33,636 bases of DNA from IMG/VR virus record IMGVR_UViG_3300037189_024508, positions 1 to 33,636 of that record; one strand, written 5' to 3'. Shown here piece by piece: positions 16,075 through 22,849 of the stretch. The stretch's first letter is position 1, and each line of letters starts with the position of its first letter. Both the position numbers and the translations under genes were made by a program. Source of the stretch: a virus. The notes below the pieces were generated by a model. The model was not told the origin of the DNA. It saw only the letters and a program-made list of their open reading frames with translations, and ran no database searches.

Positions 16075-16269
16075 TTAGTCCGTTTCTTTTTCCAATCCGT
16101 CAATCTTCACGTACATTTTGTCAATCAATTTTTGTAACTCCTCTTCATGCTCCATTATAATCGTTTCTAATTCCGCCTCGTCTACACCGTAGTACTCTGC
16201 ATATTGTTGATAAAGCCGTCGTCTATACGCTTTATCGATGACTTCCGTAGCATTAATTTTGACTACCAT
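16075..16269 (-). CDS. Unknown small acidic helical protein
   Basis: This protein of 64 residues is almost entirely helical in character and rich in Glu, Lys and Tyr (Tyr-Gln-Gln-Tyr-Ala-Glu-Tyr-Tyr-Gly-Val-Asp-Glu). A heptad-like pattern at about 30-60 suggests a coiled coil. Its ATG lies 17 bp inside the preceding gene, so the pair is translated together. No family recognised. Confidence 0.7.
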   Translation of the reverse strand: MVVKINATEVIDKAYRRRLYQQYAEYYGVDEAELETIIMEHEEELQKLIDKMYVKIDGLEKETD

Positions 16270-16555
16270 CCAACCCCACGTCCTCTCTGAATTTTTTGTT
16301 TTTCAGTAACTCGTCGACGATATTTTTCAGGTCGTCCATGCTTACTTCGAACTCTTCGTCTTCGTCCTCGTCCCCGCCATCCTCTTGTAGCAGAATATCC
16401 TCGTATATCGTGCGGTTGACGAAGTCGTGTAGTTTGGGATTGCTTTCGCTTTTGGCGTGAGCGATTAGCTCCTCGAGGTCAACAATCTTTTCATACCCCT
16501 CAATCGTCCGAACCGCTCCAAGCCGTAACGCAGGATTCCATAAATAATTTTGCAT
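16253..16555 (-). CDS. Unknown acidic protein
   Basis: This 100-residue protein starts behind an AGGGAGG site, directly after the promoter at 16590-16618. It has a Glu/Asp run at about 58-68 (Glu-Asp-Gly-Gly-Asp-Glu-Asp-Glu-Asp-Glu-Glu) and helical flanks. Highly acidic early phage proteins can act as DNA mimics or bind host enzymes, but nothing here proves that. First gene of the nucleotide-metabolism operon. Confidence 0.75.
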   Translation of the reverse strand: MQNYLWNPALRLGAVRTIEGYEKIVDLEELIAHAKSESNPKLHDFVNRTIYEDILLQEDGGDEDEDEEFEVSMDDLKNIVDELLKNKKFREDVGLDGSQN

Positions 16556-16589
16556 CGGTACAACCTCCCTTGTTTTATCTTACAAGTTC

Positions 16590-16618
16590 ATTGTAACATA
16601 TGATGGCGACGATGTCAA
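16590..16618 (-). promoter_or_regulatory. Promoter of nucleotide-metabolism operon
   Basis: The minus strand reads TTGACA (16618-16613), 17 bp, TACAAT (16595-16590). The spacer includes AACATATGAT (16595-16604), one half-site different from the palindrome seen in other promoters. It should drive the genes from 16555 down to the methylase. Confidence 0.87.
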
Positions 16619-16630
16619 CCGCATTTTAAG

Positions 16631-16660
16631 AAAAAAGGGAAGGTTTTTTTCACTTTCCCA
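16631..16660 (-). terminator. Terminator after DUF2815 gene
   Basis: On the minus strand GGGAA (16659-16655), a 13-base loop, TTCCC (16641-16637) is followed by six T. The stem is short, so termination may be partial. It lies 12 bp after the DUF2815 stop. Confidence 0.65.
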
Positions 16661-16670
16661 TGTTGATTTT

Positions 16671-17213
16671 TTACAAAAAATCCAACGCCGTATCATTCGG
16701 CTTCACTGCGAATTTTGTTAGCTCCGACAAGTCGATCCCACCTGCTCCGAACGACTCGCCATCTTCCGTTTTCATCACCGCAAGCAACTGCGCATAAACG
16801 CCGTGTTTCATATTTTTGTGGCTGTGCGGGTAGAAGTCTACCACCGCTACGCCGTAGCATCCGCTATAAAACTCGTCTTGTGTCGCTGGCTTTGCGTATT
16901 GATTAAGTACCGTAGGCTGCTTGACGTTTGAGGCGTTGATGTAGTATTTCCCTGCGTAATTCGGATCTTCGGGTCGCTCCGTGTCTCCATCACGTAAGCA
17001 AATATCAAGTTTTGCAGGCTTCTTGCCTCCCCATTTTTTCGGGATACCCTCGTCAATCGCAACTTGTAACGCCTCTTTGATTCGCTTTACTAGTTCTTCA
17101 TCGCTTTTGTCAATTAGTAGCGATGCGCTGTACTTTGGAGTGTTGCCGTCAAACCCTCGTGGCTCAAATACGTGCGCATAACTGAAACGTACTGTTTTTA
17201 ATGTCGTCTTCAT
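16671..17213 (-). CDS. DUF2815 protein (single-strand DNA-binding-like)
   Basis: This 180-residue protein matches the DUF2815 family of phage replication modules, with an OB-fold-like pattern. Features are Val-Arg-Phe-Ser-Tyr-Ala-His-Val-Phe-Glu-Pro near residue 8, Lys-Tyr-Ser-Ala-Ser-Leu-Leu-Ile, Gly-Lys-Tyr-Tyr-Ile-Asn-Ala near 92, and Phe-Tyr-Ser-Gly-Cys-Tyr-Gly near 118. The family is thought to bind single-stranded DNA. A 14-codon open frame upstream ends in ATGA over the start codon, so translation may be coupled to a leader peptide. A strong promoter and tandem repeats lie upstream. Confidence 0.88.
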   Translation of the reverse strand: MKTTLKTVRFSYAHVFEPRGFDGNTPKYSASLLIDKSDEELVKRIKEALQVAIDEGIPKKWGGKKPAKLDICLRDGDTERPEDPNYAGKYYINASNVKQPTVLNQYAKPATQDEFYSGCYGVAVVDFYPHSHKNMKHGVYAQLLAVMKTEDGESFGAGGIDLSELTKFAVKPNDTALDFL

Positions 17214-17230
17214 GGTTTCATCTGCTCCCC

Positions 17231-17280
17231 TTGTTTGGTTTCATTCGGTTTCATTCGGTTTCGTTCAGTTTCATACGGTT
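17231..17280. repeat. Tandem 10-bp repeats in DUF2815 leader
   Basis: Five consecutive 10-bp units on the minus strand follow the pattern AACCGAATGA (two perfect, others AACCGTATGA, AACTGAACGA and AACCAAACAA). A weaker unit and a further AACCGTTGA lie just upstream. The period is about one helical turn, so a protein could bind all units on the same face. They lie between the promoter at 17344-17372 and the DUF2815 start, which suits an operator or RNA-level control by the gene's own product. Confidence 0.8.
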
Positions 17281-17343
17281 TCGTGTGTCGTCAACGGTTT
17301 CGCACAATCATACGCATCGCCCCCCTCAAAAGCGTTATACTTC

Positions 17344-17372
17344 ATACTAACACATCGGCGGATTTATTGCAA
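17344..17372 (-). promoter_or_regulatory. Promoter of DUF2815 gene
   Basis: The minus strand reads TTGCAA (17372-17367), 17 bp, TAGTAT (17349-17344). The -10 region GTTAGTATGAAGTAT resembles that of the primase-helicase promoter at 10512-10540. It gives a leader of about 125 bases. Confidence 0.65.
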
Positions 17373-17389
17373 TAGTAGAAACGGCTTTT

Positions 17390-17686
17390 TTATAAAATTT
17401 TTAGGAAGTCGTGGAACGCTGCCATCTTTGTTGTGTCATCTCTCAGCTCCTCCAAGCGATCCACTCCGCACAGTTTAACAAGTGTCTTCACCTGCACCAT
17501 CTTCCCAGTGCTCACCTTTTGTTTCGCCAAGGCAAGAACAGCTTCATAAGTCGTCGACTCGATCCATGCTCCTGTAAAGCTATCCATCACCTCCCTCACA
17601 GCGTCAAGTTTTTCTTGCGGTGAATGAACACCGCTCAACACGTCGTCTATGCTCGCTAAAATGTCATACACCTCTTTGCGATTCAT
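17390..17686 (-). CDS. Unknown replication-module protein
   Basis: This 98-residue helical protein has its ATG overlapping the DUF2800 stop (ATGA), behind a GAGGAGG site. Its start (Asn-Arg-Lys-Glu-Val-Tyr-Asp-Ile-Leu-Ala-Ser-Ile-Asp-Asp-Val-Leu) and the C-terminal Val-Lys-Leu-Cys-Gly-Val-Asp-Arg-Leu-Glu-Glu-Leu-Arg-Asp-Asp give no family I recognise. It sits between the DUF2800 and DUF2815 genes, a spot where related phages also place a small protein. Confidence 0.75.
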   Translation of the reverse strand: MNRKEVYDILASIDDVLSGVHSPQEKLDAVREVMDSFTGAWIESTTYEAVLALAKQKVSTGKMVQVKTLVKLCGVDRLEELRDDTTKMAAFHDFLKIL

Positions 17687-18711
17687 TTTATCCTCCTCTT
17701 CACCACAGGAGCACCTACACGCTCGCCAACGAAAAACTGTAGCACGTCCTTGCCGACGATTTTTTCAAGCGATGCAACACTTTTCATATCCTTGTAGTCT
17801 GTTTCGCTGTGACCGAGTTCTTTCAGCTTTTCAATTAATCCATCAACGTCTGTGATAAAACGAGTTTTGTTTCCGTCTACTAGCTTGACGCTTTCAAACT
17901 CGTGCCCCTGCGTCATCGCATAATGTGCATATTCTTTAATCTCTTTGAGGAATTTTGAAAACTCATCGTGTCTTTCCATAATCTTGTCAATCATTTGCAC
18001 TTTAGTATCTTCCGTAACTTTTTTGTACTGCCCACACGCTTCTACAACTCTTTCAAAAATTTCGCCGTTTCGTGCTACGCATGTGCTTTTGGCGGGGCAG
18101 TATCGGCAATGCGTCCCGAGCGCATACTCTCCGTAGCTACCAAGTGCAATTTGTGCAGAGGGCAGGAGCTTTGTTGTCTTCCAGTTTTCCAGTGATTTGC
18201 GTGACAACGTGAATTCGTCTATATTTTTCAAGCGCGGTTGATAAATTATCATGGTGACCGTTTCCACGCGCTCTAATCCTTCTAACGTATCCAAGGCAGC
18301 GCAAGCGTATATCATTAGCTGTGGATTCCACCACGCCGATACGGGATACATGCCATATTTCAAGTCGACGATGTAAAGCGTATCGCCTTTTACTCCTACA
18401 ATATCGGCAGTGCCCCAACAATCCTTTTGTTCCTTGATGTATAGAGCTTTTTCACTGTACACCGTGTCAAAGTCGAAACTTTTCACATATTCGACAAAGT
18501 CATCCGCTGCGCTTTCAATCACCTCAACATCTTCTGCGTTTTTCCCTGAAAACTTCTTTTCAACCGCTGCATGAACCTTGGAGCCTAACTCTGCTGCGCT
18601 AGTGTCACGCGGCATTTTATGTGGCACATCTTGACACTCTTTTATCGATGCAGGGCAAGCCATCCACCGATACGCCGCACTAGGCGACAACAAAGCGTGT
18701 TTCTGCGTCAT
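17683..18711 (-). CDS. DUF2800 protein, Cas4/RecB-like nuclease
   Basis: This 342-residue protein has a PD-(D/E)xK nuclease core: Gly-Ser-Lys-Val-His-Ala-Ala-Val-Glu near 43-51, Gly-Thr-Ala-Asp-Ile-Val near 119, and Tyr-Ile-Val-Asp-Leu-Lys-Tyr-Gly near 133-140. Cys at about 19 (Met-Ala-Cys-Pro-Ala) and the cluster Cys-Arg-Tyr-Cys-Pro-Ala-Lys-Ser-Thr-Cys near 203-212 form the four-Cys iron-sulfur pattern of Cas4-like enzymes. DUF2800 genes usually sit beside DUF2815 in phage replication modules, as here, and probably process DNA ends. The start overlaps the regulator stop. Confidence 0.9.
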   Translation of the reverse strand: MTQKHALLSPSAAYRWMACPASIKECQDVPHKMPRDTSAAELGSKVHAAVEKKFSGKNAEDVEVIESAADDFVEYVKSFDFDTVYSEKALYIKEQKDCWGTADIVGVKGDTLYIVDLKYGMYPVSAWWNPQLMIYACAALDTLEGLERVETVTMIIYQPRLKNIDEFTLSRKSLENWKTTKLLPSAQIALGSYGEYALGTHCRYCPAKSTCVARNGEIFERVVEACGQYKKVTEDTKVQMIDKIMERHDEFSKFLKEIKEYAHYAMTQGHEFESVKLVDGNKTRFITDVDGLIEKLKELGHSETDYKDMKSVASLEKIVGKDVLQFFVGERVGAPVVKRRIK

Positions 18712-19037
18712 CTCTTGTCACCTCCTCCAAAAATACTGCTTGTGTCAATCTCAACGCCCGAACCGCTTAGGAACGTCTTCACAGCGTCGATGTTGAAAAA
18801 ACGGAACGCTCGACTTTGATTTGCGTTGCGAAAAAAACGTTCATGGCTACCCTCGCTAGGCTCGAATGCTTTCGACTCTCCTAGTACCTCTGCAATGCTT
18901 TTGGCGACAACATAGCTTGGTACCTGCGCCCCTCGCTCGATGCGTGACATCGTCTCCTGCCTTACTCCGATGCGCTCCGCCAACTCCAACTGCGTCATCC
19001 CCATGTCACGACGCTTTTCTGCAATAAGAATACTCAT
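18708..19037 (-). CDS. XRE-family transcription regulator
   Basis: This protein has 109 residues. The helix-turn-helix is at about 13-36 (Met-Thr-Gln-Leu-Glu-Leu-Ala-Glu-Arg-Ile-Gly-Val-Arg-Gln-Glu-Thr-Met-Ser-Arg-Ile-Glu-Arg-Gly), a classic Cro/C1 pattern. The C-terminal 50 residues (Phe-Phe-Asn-Ile-Asp-Ala-Val-Lys) match no family I know. Its own promoter carries the perfect palindrome ATCATATGAT between -35 and -10, so autorepression is likely and the same sites elsewhere would form its regulon. No integrase is present, so an early-gene timer is more likely than a lysogeny repressor. Confidence 0.9.
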   Translation of the reverse strand: MSILIAEKRRDMGMTQLELAERIGVRQETMSRIERGAQVPSYVVAKSIAEVLGESKAFEPSEGSHERFFRNANQSRAFRFFNIDAVKTFLSGSGVEIDTSSIFGGGDKR

Positions 19038-19091
19038 AATGCGTTTGCCCCCTTTTTATTTTGTCGCCGTGTTCCCTTGCGACTTGATACC

Positions 19092-19120
19092 ATTGTATCA
19101 TATGATTGCGATAGCGTCAA
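19092..19120 (-). promoter_or_regulatory. Promoter of regulator operon with palindromic operator
   Basis: The minus strand reads TTGACG (19120-19115), 17 bp, TACAAT (19097-19092). The palindrome ATCATATGAT lies at 19097-19106. An A/T-rich block (19121-19158) upstream, with the same order of motifs as upstream of 19561, may be an UP element. Confidence 0.87.
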
Positions 19121-19176
19121 GCGCATATATAAACTTTTTTGAAAAATTTTTTCAATTTCTTGACGGTGCGGAATTG

Positions 19177-19200
19177 ATAAAAAACCGCCACACGGCGGTC
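19177..19200 (-). terminator. Rho-independent terminator
   Basis: On the minus strand ACCGCC, loop GTGT, GGCGGT is followed by a T run. It starts right at the stop codon of the gene at 19201-19479. Confidence 0.9.
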
Positions 19201-19479
19201 TTAAATGTCGAATCCAACAAATTTACATTTTTCATAGTCTCCGTCTTCGTCTGGCTCGCCGATGAATTCAAAAACGTAGCGTGAGCGCCTTTCAAAGGTC
19301 TCGCAACGCATTCTAGTTTTGTCCTTTCGATACTCTTTCCACAGTTCAAAATTTATGTCCTCAACGATATCAACTTCTCCATCGCCAACTTCGTGAACGA
19401 TGTGCCACAAAACACCGCTTTGTTCGAAAGGGTCGTACTCATACTCTTTGTCGACCGTTACCCATTTGAAGTTTTTCAT
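19201..19479 (-). CDS. Unknown acidic early protein
   Basis: This 92-residue protein is rich in Asp, Glu, Tyr and Phe (Val-Asp-Lys-Glu-Tyr-Glu-Tyr-Asp-Pro-Phe-Glu, and Gly-Glu-Pro-Asp-Glu-Asp-Gly-Asp). I chose the ATG at 19479 by analogy with the gene at 5838-6335, which has the same leader. It is alone between its own strong promoter and terminator. That, plus its acidity and first place in the early region, suggests an early effector against the host, which is inference. No family recognised. Confidence 0.78.
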   Translation of the reverse strand: MKNFKWVTVDKEYEYDPFEQSGVLWHIVHEVGDGEVDIVEDINFELWKEYRKDKTRMRCETFERRSRYVFEFIGEPDEDGDYEKCKFVGFDI

Positions 19480-19532
19480 CCTAATCATCCGCCTTTGAGT
19501 TTAGTGTGACCGTTGCCGTATCACCTAAGAAC

Positions 19533-19561
19533 AGTATACTGTATGATTGCAACGCCGTCAA
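19533..19561 (-). promoter_or_regulatory. Promoter, class II leader
   Basis: The minus strand reads TTGACG (19561-19556), 17 bp, TATACT (19538-19533). The palindrome ACAGTATACTGT (19531-19542) covers the -10 box. The first transcribed bases, TTCTTAGGTG, match those after the promoter at 6390-6418, and the spacing to the start codon is almost the same in both. Confidence 0.87.
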
Positions 19562-19599
19562 GCGCATACATAAACTTTTTTCAAAATTTTTTTTGACGC

Positions 19600-19626
19600 A
19601 AAAAAAGCCCCTCCTTTGGCGCGGGG
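19600..19626 (-). terminator. End-of-late-operon terminator
   Basis: On the minus strand CCCC-GCG-CC, loop AAA, GG-A-GGGG, C is followed by seven T (19606-19600). The stem has an internal bulge. It closes the late transcript 25 bp after the amidase stop. Confidence 0.82.
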
Positions 19627-19650
19627 AGAGGAAGAAGCGCAACAATCGTA

Positions 19651-20223
19651 TCATTTTTTGGCTAGCTTGTACACGTCCACGATTCCTTTCACGATGCAGT
19701 CCGCTACGAGTTTCCTATATGCGGGGCTTTTCAGTAGGTTGCACTCCGTGCGATTCGTCATAAAGCCCGCTTCTACGAGTATCGTGGGACAATGTGATGC
19801 GTTGAGAATGTGAAGGTCTTTGCGCTGCTTCACCTGCCTATCTCGTAGCTTCGTACCCTGCACGAGGCGACGCTGCACCGCCGTTGCAATCGTAAAGTCT
19901 TCACGGTACCGATCGTTTGTTGGATCGCCGTCACGGATAAGCGTTTCAATTCCTCCAGACGCTCCCCAATCGTTGCCCACAGCGTTGGCGTGTATACTAA
20001 TGAAAAGAGTCGCTTTTTTTGTATTCGCTTCGTTAGTACGTGCGGTAAGAAAAACGTCTGTATTTTTCTCATCAGTTCGAAAAAAGCTACACTTGTATGC
20101 GCTTAACAGTTTTTCCATTTCATCGGCCACTGCACTGTTAAACTGATACTCTCGTAGCGTGCCGTCTGGCGAACGTTTTCCTGCTGTTTCGGGACCGTGA
20201 CCTGCGTCAATCGCTATAATCAT
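19651..20223 (-). CDS. Endolysin: N-acetylmuramoyl-L-alanine amidase
   Basis: This 190-residue zinc enzyme cuts the bond between muramic acid and the stem peptide to release phage. It fits the Amidase_3 family: Ile-Asp-Ala-Gly-His-Gly at the N-terminus supplies the first zinc His, Arg-Glu-Tyr-Gln-Phe-Asn the Glu, Ser-Ile-His-Ala-Asn the second His and Val-Glu-Ala-Gly-Phe the catalytic Glu. There is no separate cell-wall-binding domain and no signal peptide, so export depends on the holin. Four ATG codons in a row follow AAAGGAG; the last (20223) has the best spacing. Confidence 0.93.
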   Translation of the reverse strand: MIIAIDAGHGPETAGKRSPDGTLREYQFNSAVADEMEKLLSAYKCSFFRTDEKNTDVFLTARTNEANTKKATLFISIHANAVGNDWGASGGIETLIRDGDPTNDRYREDFTIATAVQRRLVQGTKLRDRQVKQRKDLHILNASHCPTILVEAGFMTNRTECNLLKSPAYRKLVADCIVKGIVDVYKLAKK

Positions 20224-20455
20224 CATCATCATCTCCTTTACTATTTGGGTCGTACGTCCTAAGTATCTCACGAAACTCCTTAAACGTTATTTCGCGCGTT
20301 TCCATTAAGCCCGTTTGTCGTTCGATGCGATTTAAGGATTTTTTCATCCTGTGTATTGTAGCATCATTTTTTACGCAAACCGCTAAAACAAAAAAGCTGA
20401 TAGCACAGGTGAGAAATGCCAGCGCCTCGAATAAACCTCCAAAAGGACTATCCAT
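20207..20455 (-). CDS. Small membrane protein of lysis cassette
   Basis: This protein of 82 residues has one hydrophobic segment at about 9-29 (Ala-Leu-Ala-Phe-Leu-Thr-Cys-Ala-Ile-Ser-Phe-Phe-Val-Leu-Ala-Val-Cys-Val), followed by a charged helical tail ending in five Asp. The ATG at 20455 overlaps the holin stop. A single-span protein between holin and endolysin resembles the second small holin or BhlA/XhlA-like proteins of Firmicutes phages, but the family is not certain. Confidence 0.78.
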   Translation of the reverse strand: MDSPFGGLFEALAFLTCAISFFVLAVCVKNDATIHRMKKSLNRIERQTGLMETREITFKEFREILRTYDPNSKGDDDDDYSD

Positions 20456-20873
20456 TTTTATTTTCCGTTTTAGCGAATACATCCATCACTTTTGCGAGTT
20501 TATCAGGGATAGGCAAACCCATATTTCTGTAATTCTCCATAACGCTCATAAACTCGTTTGCTATGAAAAAAGCGATAACGCCCGTGCACACCACATTCGT
20601 TTCAAGGTATATGTCGACTTGATGGGAAAACGCTACTAGTGCGACAATGGAAACTTTTTTAATAACTCCAATATGAGCCTTTTTAGATGATACACTTTTA
20701 TTTACAATGGCTGCCGATACACCGCTAACATAATCCAGCAACATAACCGAAAAAAGTAGCTTATGGATTTGCGTTATATCCCCAAAAATCGCCGTCACAG
20801 TGGCGAAAAATCCAGCCATAGCGATACTCACCCCCACACGATTAGCGTTTACTCTTGTTAAAATTTGTTCCAC
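20448..20873 (-). CDS. Holin, TcdE / phi-LC3 type (phage holin 4 family)
   Basis: This 141-residue membrane protein starts at a GTG behind GAGGGG. Hydrophobic segments lie at about 14-32, 40-58, 74-84 and 94-108. Leu-Leu-Asp-Tyr-Val-Ser-Gly-Val (about 45-52) with Ser-Lys-Lys-Ala-His-Ile-Gly-Val-Ile-Lys-Lys, and Ile-Ala-Asn-Glu-Phe-Met-Ser-Val-Met-Glu-Asn near 103, are typical of this holin family. It should form membrane holes that release the amidase. Confidence 0.93.
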   Translation of the reverse strand: MEQILTRVNANRVGVSIAMAGFFATVTAIFGDITQIHKLLFSVMLLDYVSGVSAAIVNKSVSSKKAHIGVIKKVSIVALVAFSHQVDIYLETNVVCTGVIAFFIANEFMSVMENYRNMGLPIPDKLAKVMDVFAKTENKNG

Positions 20874-20908
20874 TTTTGCCCCTCCTTGACATGAAGATTT
20901 GACGACGT

Positions 20909-21757
20909 TTACGCAAATGGTGCAAGCAGTTTATACGGATGGTTGCTAGGTAAACTTGCTACTAGCCCCCATTTCCACGCGAGGTAACCTTCAAGACGTT
21001 GACGTTGCAATTCGGAGAGTGCTGCATTGACAACGATTATTTCCGCGATAAACCCCAGCATTGGATTTTGTAGTGTCGCTCCGTCATCAGTGGACGACCC
21101 TCCAATGACTAGTGTTGCGCTGTCGGTATCAGAACTATTTCCAGAAGATGGCAAGCTGACCACGCCGCCATAGTTACCGCTTACGTACTGCGTCAAAACT
21201 GCCGTCGTAAAATTCACTAGACCAATTTGTGTAACGGTATTGTTCATATACGTTGACGGACTAAAAATTGTTGTCTCTGTATCGGTGTCAAGCCTTGAAA
21301 TCGCTTGGTTAAGCCTTCCTGTAGTTTGTAGAATTGTAGAAAAACGAGCGCTTGAACCAGTTCCGTTCATCACTGATACAGGCGAGCGCATCGCTGTGGC
21401 GTTTGTGTAATTTACGACCGCCGCCACGGTGCCACCAGTCGCGTTTCTCATAAGACCTCCAGGGATGGCGTTGAAAAGCCAGTCCGCCCCGTCAAAAGTG
21501 AGGACGTTTTTTCCACCAAGTCCACTTATAGTTCTTGTTGGCTGGCTTCCTGCCGTCGCCTGTGCAACGTGTCTCGCGTTCCCCGATTTATCCCTCCACT
21601 GACTCACCGTTGACCCATTAAGCGTAATCGTTGAGGCATCATCTGCATCGAGCCAAACCGCCGTTGAAATCCTTGCAGGTGTCCACGGAATTAAAGGCAA
21701 TGATTTGTTACGTACTATGTTTTTCCCCAGCCCCAGCATCGGTGTCACTAACTTCAC
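20909..21757 (-). CDS. Lectin-like (LamG/concanavalin fold) tail protein
   Basis: This 282-residue protein contains the laminin-G-like pattern often seen in phage receptor proteins: Trp-Leu-Asp-Ala-Asp-Asp-Ala-Ser-Thr-Ile (about 34-43), Trp-Arg-Asp-Lys-Ser-Gly-Asn-Ala (54-61), Leu-Thr-Phe-Asp-Gly-Ala-Asp (87-93), and Arg-Leu-Glu-Gly-Tyr-Leu-Ala-Trp-Lys-Trp-Gly-Leu near the end. The jelly-roll probably binds surface sugar. It starts at a GTG within the preceding XkdX-like gene. Being the last structural gene before lysis, it is a good candidate for the host-range determinant. Confidence 0.85.
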   Translation of the reverse strand: MKLVTPMLGLGKNIVRNKSLPLIPWTPARISTAVWLDADDASTITLNGSTVSQWRDKSGNARHVAQATAGSQPTRTISGLGGKNVLTFDGADWLFNAIPGGLMRNATGGTVAAVVNYTNATAMRSPVSVMNGTGSSARFSTILQTTGRLNQAISRLDTDTETTIFSPSTYMNNTVTQIGLVNFTTAVLTQYVSGNYGGVVSLPSSGNSSDTDSATLVIGGSSTDDGATLQNPMLGFIAEIIVVNAALSELQRQRLEGYLAWKWGLVASLPSNHPYKLLAPFA

Positions 21758-21896
21758 CCGCTTCCTCGTAACTACCCGTTAAGATGTATTTTTTTTCTGC
21801 TGCTGTGATGTGACCTTCCTCGTAAAATTTTTCTAACTTTCCCAATGAAAACAAGTTTTTGATGTATAATTTTCTAAGAATATTTACAATCGGCAC
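21708..21896 (-). CDS. XkdX-like small protein 2
   Basis: The protein has 62 residues. Lys-Leu-Glu-Lys-Phe-Tyr-Glu-Glu-Gly-His-Ile-Thr-Ala-Ala-Glu-Lys-Lys-Tyr-Ile-Leu (about 20-39) follows the XkdX pattern of short phage proteins next to tail fibres. The GTG start overlaps the previous stop (TAGTG). The C-terminal tail is acidic. It overlaps the lectin-like gene by 50 bp. Function is unknown for the family. Confidence 0.75.
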   Translation of the reverse strand: MPIVNILRKLYIKNLFSLGKLEKFYEEGHITAAEKKYILTGSYEEAGEVSDTDAGAGEKHST

Positions 21897-22360
21897 TACA
21901 AAACACCCCTTTCGATTAATTCCAAAACTAGTGTTTCATGTGCAGACTCCTCTGCTTGTTGTCTAATTTTTGAGATGTGAGCAGTGTGATTCAGTTGAAC
22001 TTGTTGAATTAAAATAGATTTAATTTTCTCAATTGCATCGCTTTTAGCTAAATTTCCTGTAACATTTTGACTGTGTGGAGCGGGGGTGTCGTCTGTTACG
22101 ACGACACTGTGTATAACTTCGCTTTTGAGCACCGCATACAGTGATTGTCCATCATGCAGCTGATACGACTGAACAATGATATCAGGAGTTTGTGTGAGGA
22201 ACGGCTCTTCACGGTTAAAGAACACCACCGCATACGCCGATTCACATGCGTCGTATATCTCTTGTTGATTGATTGATTCATGTATAATTTTCAATGTCGA
22301 ATCAGACGCATACAAATGGCTCGTATCCGTTGTAAACTGCTCCAACGTGTACAGCATCAT
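21896..22360 (-). CDS. Unknown tail-region protein
   Basis: This 154-residue protein has a mixed alpha/beta N-terminal part (Ser-Thr-Leu-Lys-Ile-Ile-His-Glu, Tyr-Ala-Val-Val-Phe-Phe-Asn-Arg) and a helical C-terminal third (about 105-154) rich in Gln, Glu and Ile that could form a coiled coil. No family recognised. It sits between host-binding proteins, so it is likely a tail accessory component or fibre chaperone. Confidence 0.72.
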   Translation of the reverse strand: MMLYTLEQFTTDTSHLYASDSTLKIIHESINQQEIYDACESAYAVVFFNREEPFLTQTPDIIVQSYQLHDGQSLYAVLKSEVIHSVVVTDDTPAPHSQNVTGNLAKSDAIEKIKSILIQQVQLNHTAHISKIRQQAEESAHETLVLELIERGVL

Positions 22361-22710
22361 GGTAACACCGTAATCGTATTGTAGGTCACTTTCTGTGCAA
22401 CACAGCGCCCCGAGGTGAGTTGTACACTAGTAAAGCGGCCGTACAGTGTAAAGCCGGCAGGAAAAGCGGCGCCGCCGATGGTGTTTCCTGTGATGCCTGT
22501 TCCTGCCAAAGAGAGTACAACGGATGCGTCGATGAACTGTAAAGCAAAAAACACGTGTCCAGCAGGAGGGGTGTGCGCCACGGTATCGGTGATGTATTCG
22601 AACCCGTCGAAACCGTATGCGCCGTGTTCGGCATCGGCGTGATTATAAGACGTGCTGTTTTCACGCAAGTATCGCCCAGTTTTCTCTGCCAACCCAGAAA
22701 CTTGTACCAT
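22357..22710 (-). CDS. Small tail-tip protein, beta-rich
   Basis: This protein of 117 residues starts at the ATG 22710 behind GGAGGG. Its sequence is rich in Gly, Thr, Val and Phe (Phe-Phe-Ala-Leu-Gln-Phe-Ile-Asp-Ala-Ser-Val-Val-Leu-Ser-Leu, and Phe-Pro-Ala-Gly-Phe-Thr-Leu-Tyr-Gly-Arg), which suggests a compact beta structure. Similar short proteins with a Pro-Ala-Gly-Phe-Thr-Leu-Tyr-Gly-like stretch occur in tail modules, but I cannot name the family. Confidence 0.72.
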   Translation of the reverse strand: MVQVSGLAEKTGRYLRENSTSYNHADAEHGAYGFDGFEYITDTVAHTPPAGHVFFALQFIDASVVLSLAGTGITGNTIGGAAFPAGFTLYGRFTSVQLTSGRCVAQKVTYNTITVLP

Positions 22711-22713
22711 TGT

Positions 22714-22848
22714 TTATCCCTCCAATTTTTCATTTGTGATAAGTGTATACTCCGCTTCCGTGATGATTCCTTTTTTCACAGCGTTTCCAACCATTTTTTT
22801 ACTCCACATGCCAAGTGTGAAGTACTTTTTTATTGTTTCAAAGTTCAT
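22714..22848 (-). CDS. XkdX-like small protein 1
   Basis: This 44-residue protein starts Met-Asn-Phe-Glu-Thr-Ile-Lys-Lys-Tyr-Phe-Thr-Leu-Gly-Met-Trp and continues Val-Lys-Lys-Gly-Ile-Ile-Thr-Glu-Ala-Glu-Tyr, a good fit to the XkdX family in length and pattern. It fills the gap between two tail genes; its stop codon lies 3 bp before the next start. Function of the family is unknown. Confidence 0.82.
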   Translation of the reverse strand: MNFETIKKYFTLGMWSKKMVGNAVKKGIITEAEYTLITNEKLEG

Positions 22849-22849
22849 C

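Noticed and set aside
17790-17802. Extra TTGTAGTCTG copy inside the DUF2800 gene
   Set aside because: It is a single copy in coding sequence with no neighbours, so it is probably chance rather than a third iteron element.
18708-19037. Lysogeny repressor
   Set aside because: A single XRE protein exists, but no integrase, excisionase, divergent promoter pair or attachment site was seen, so temperate life is not supported.
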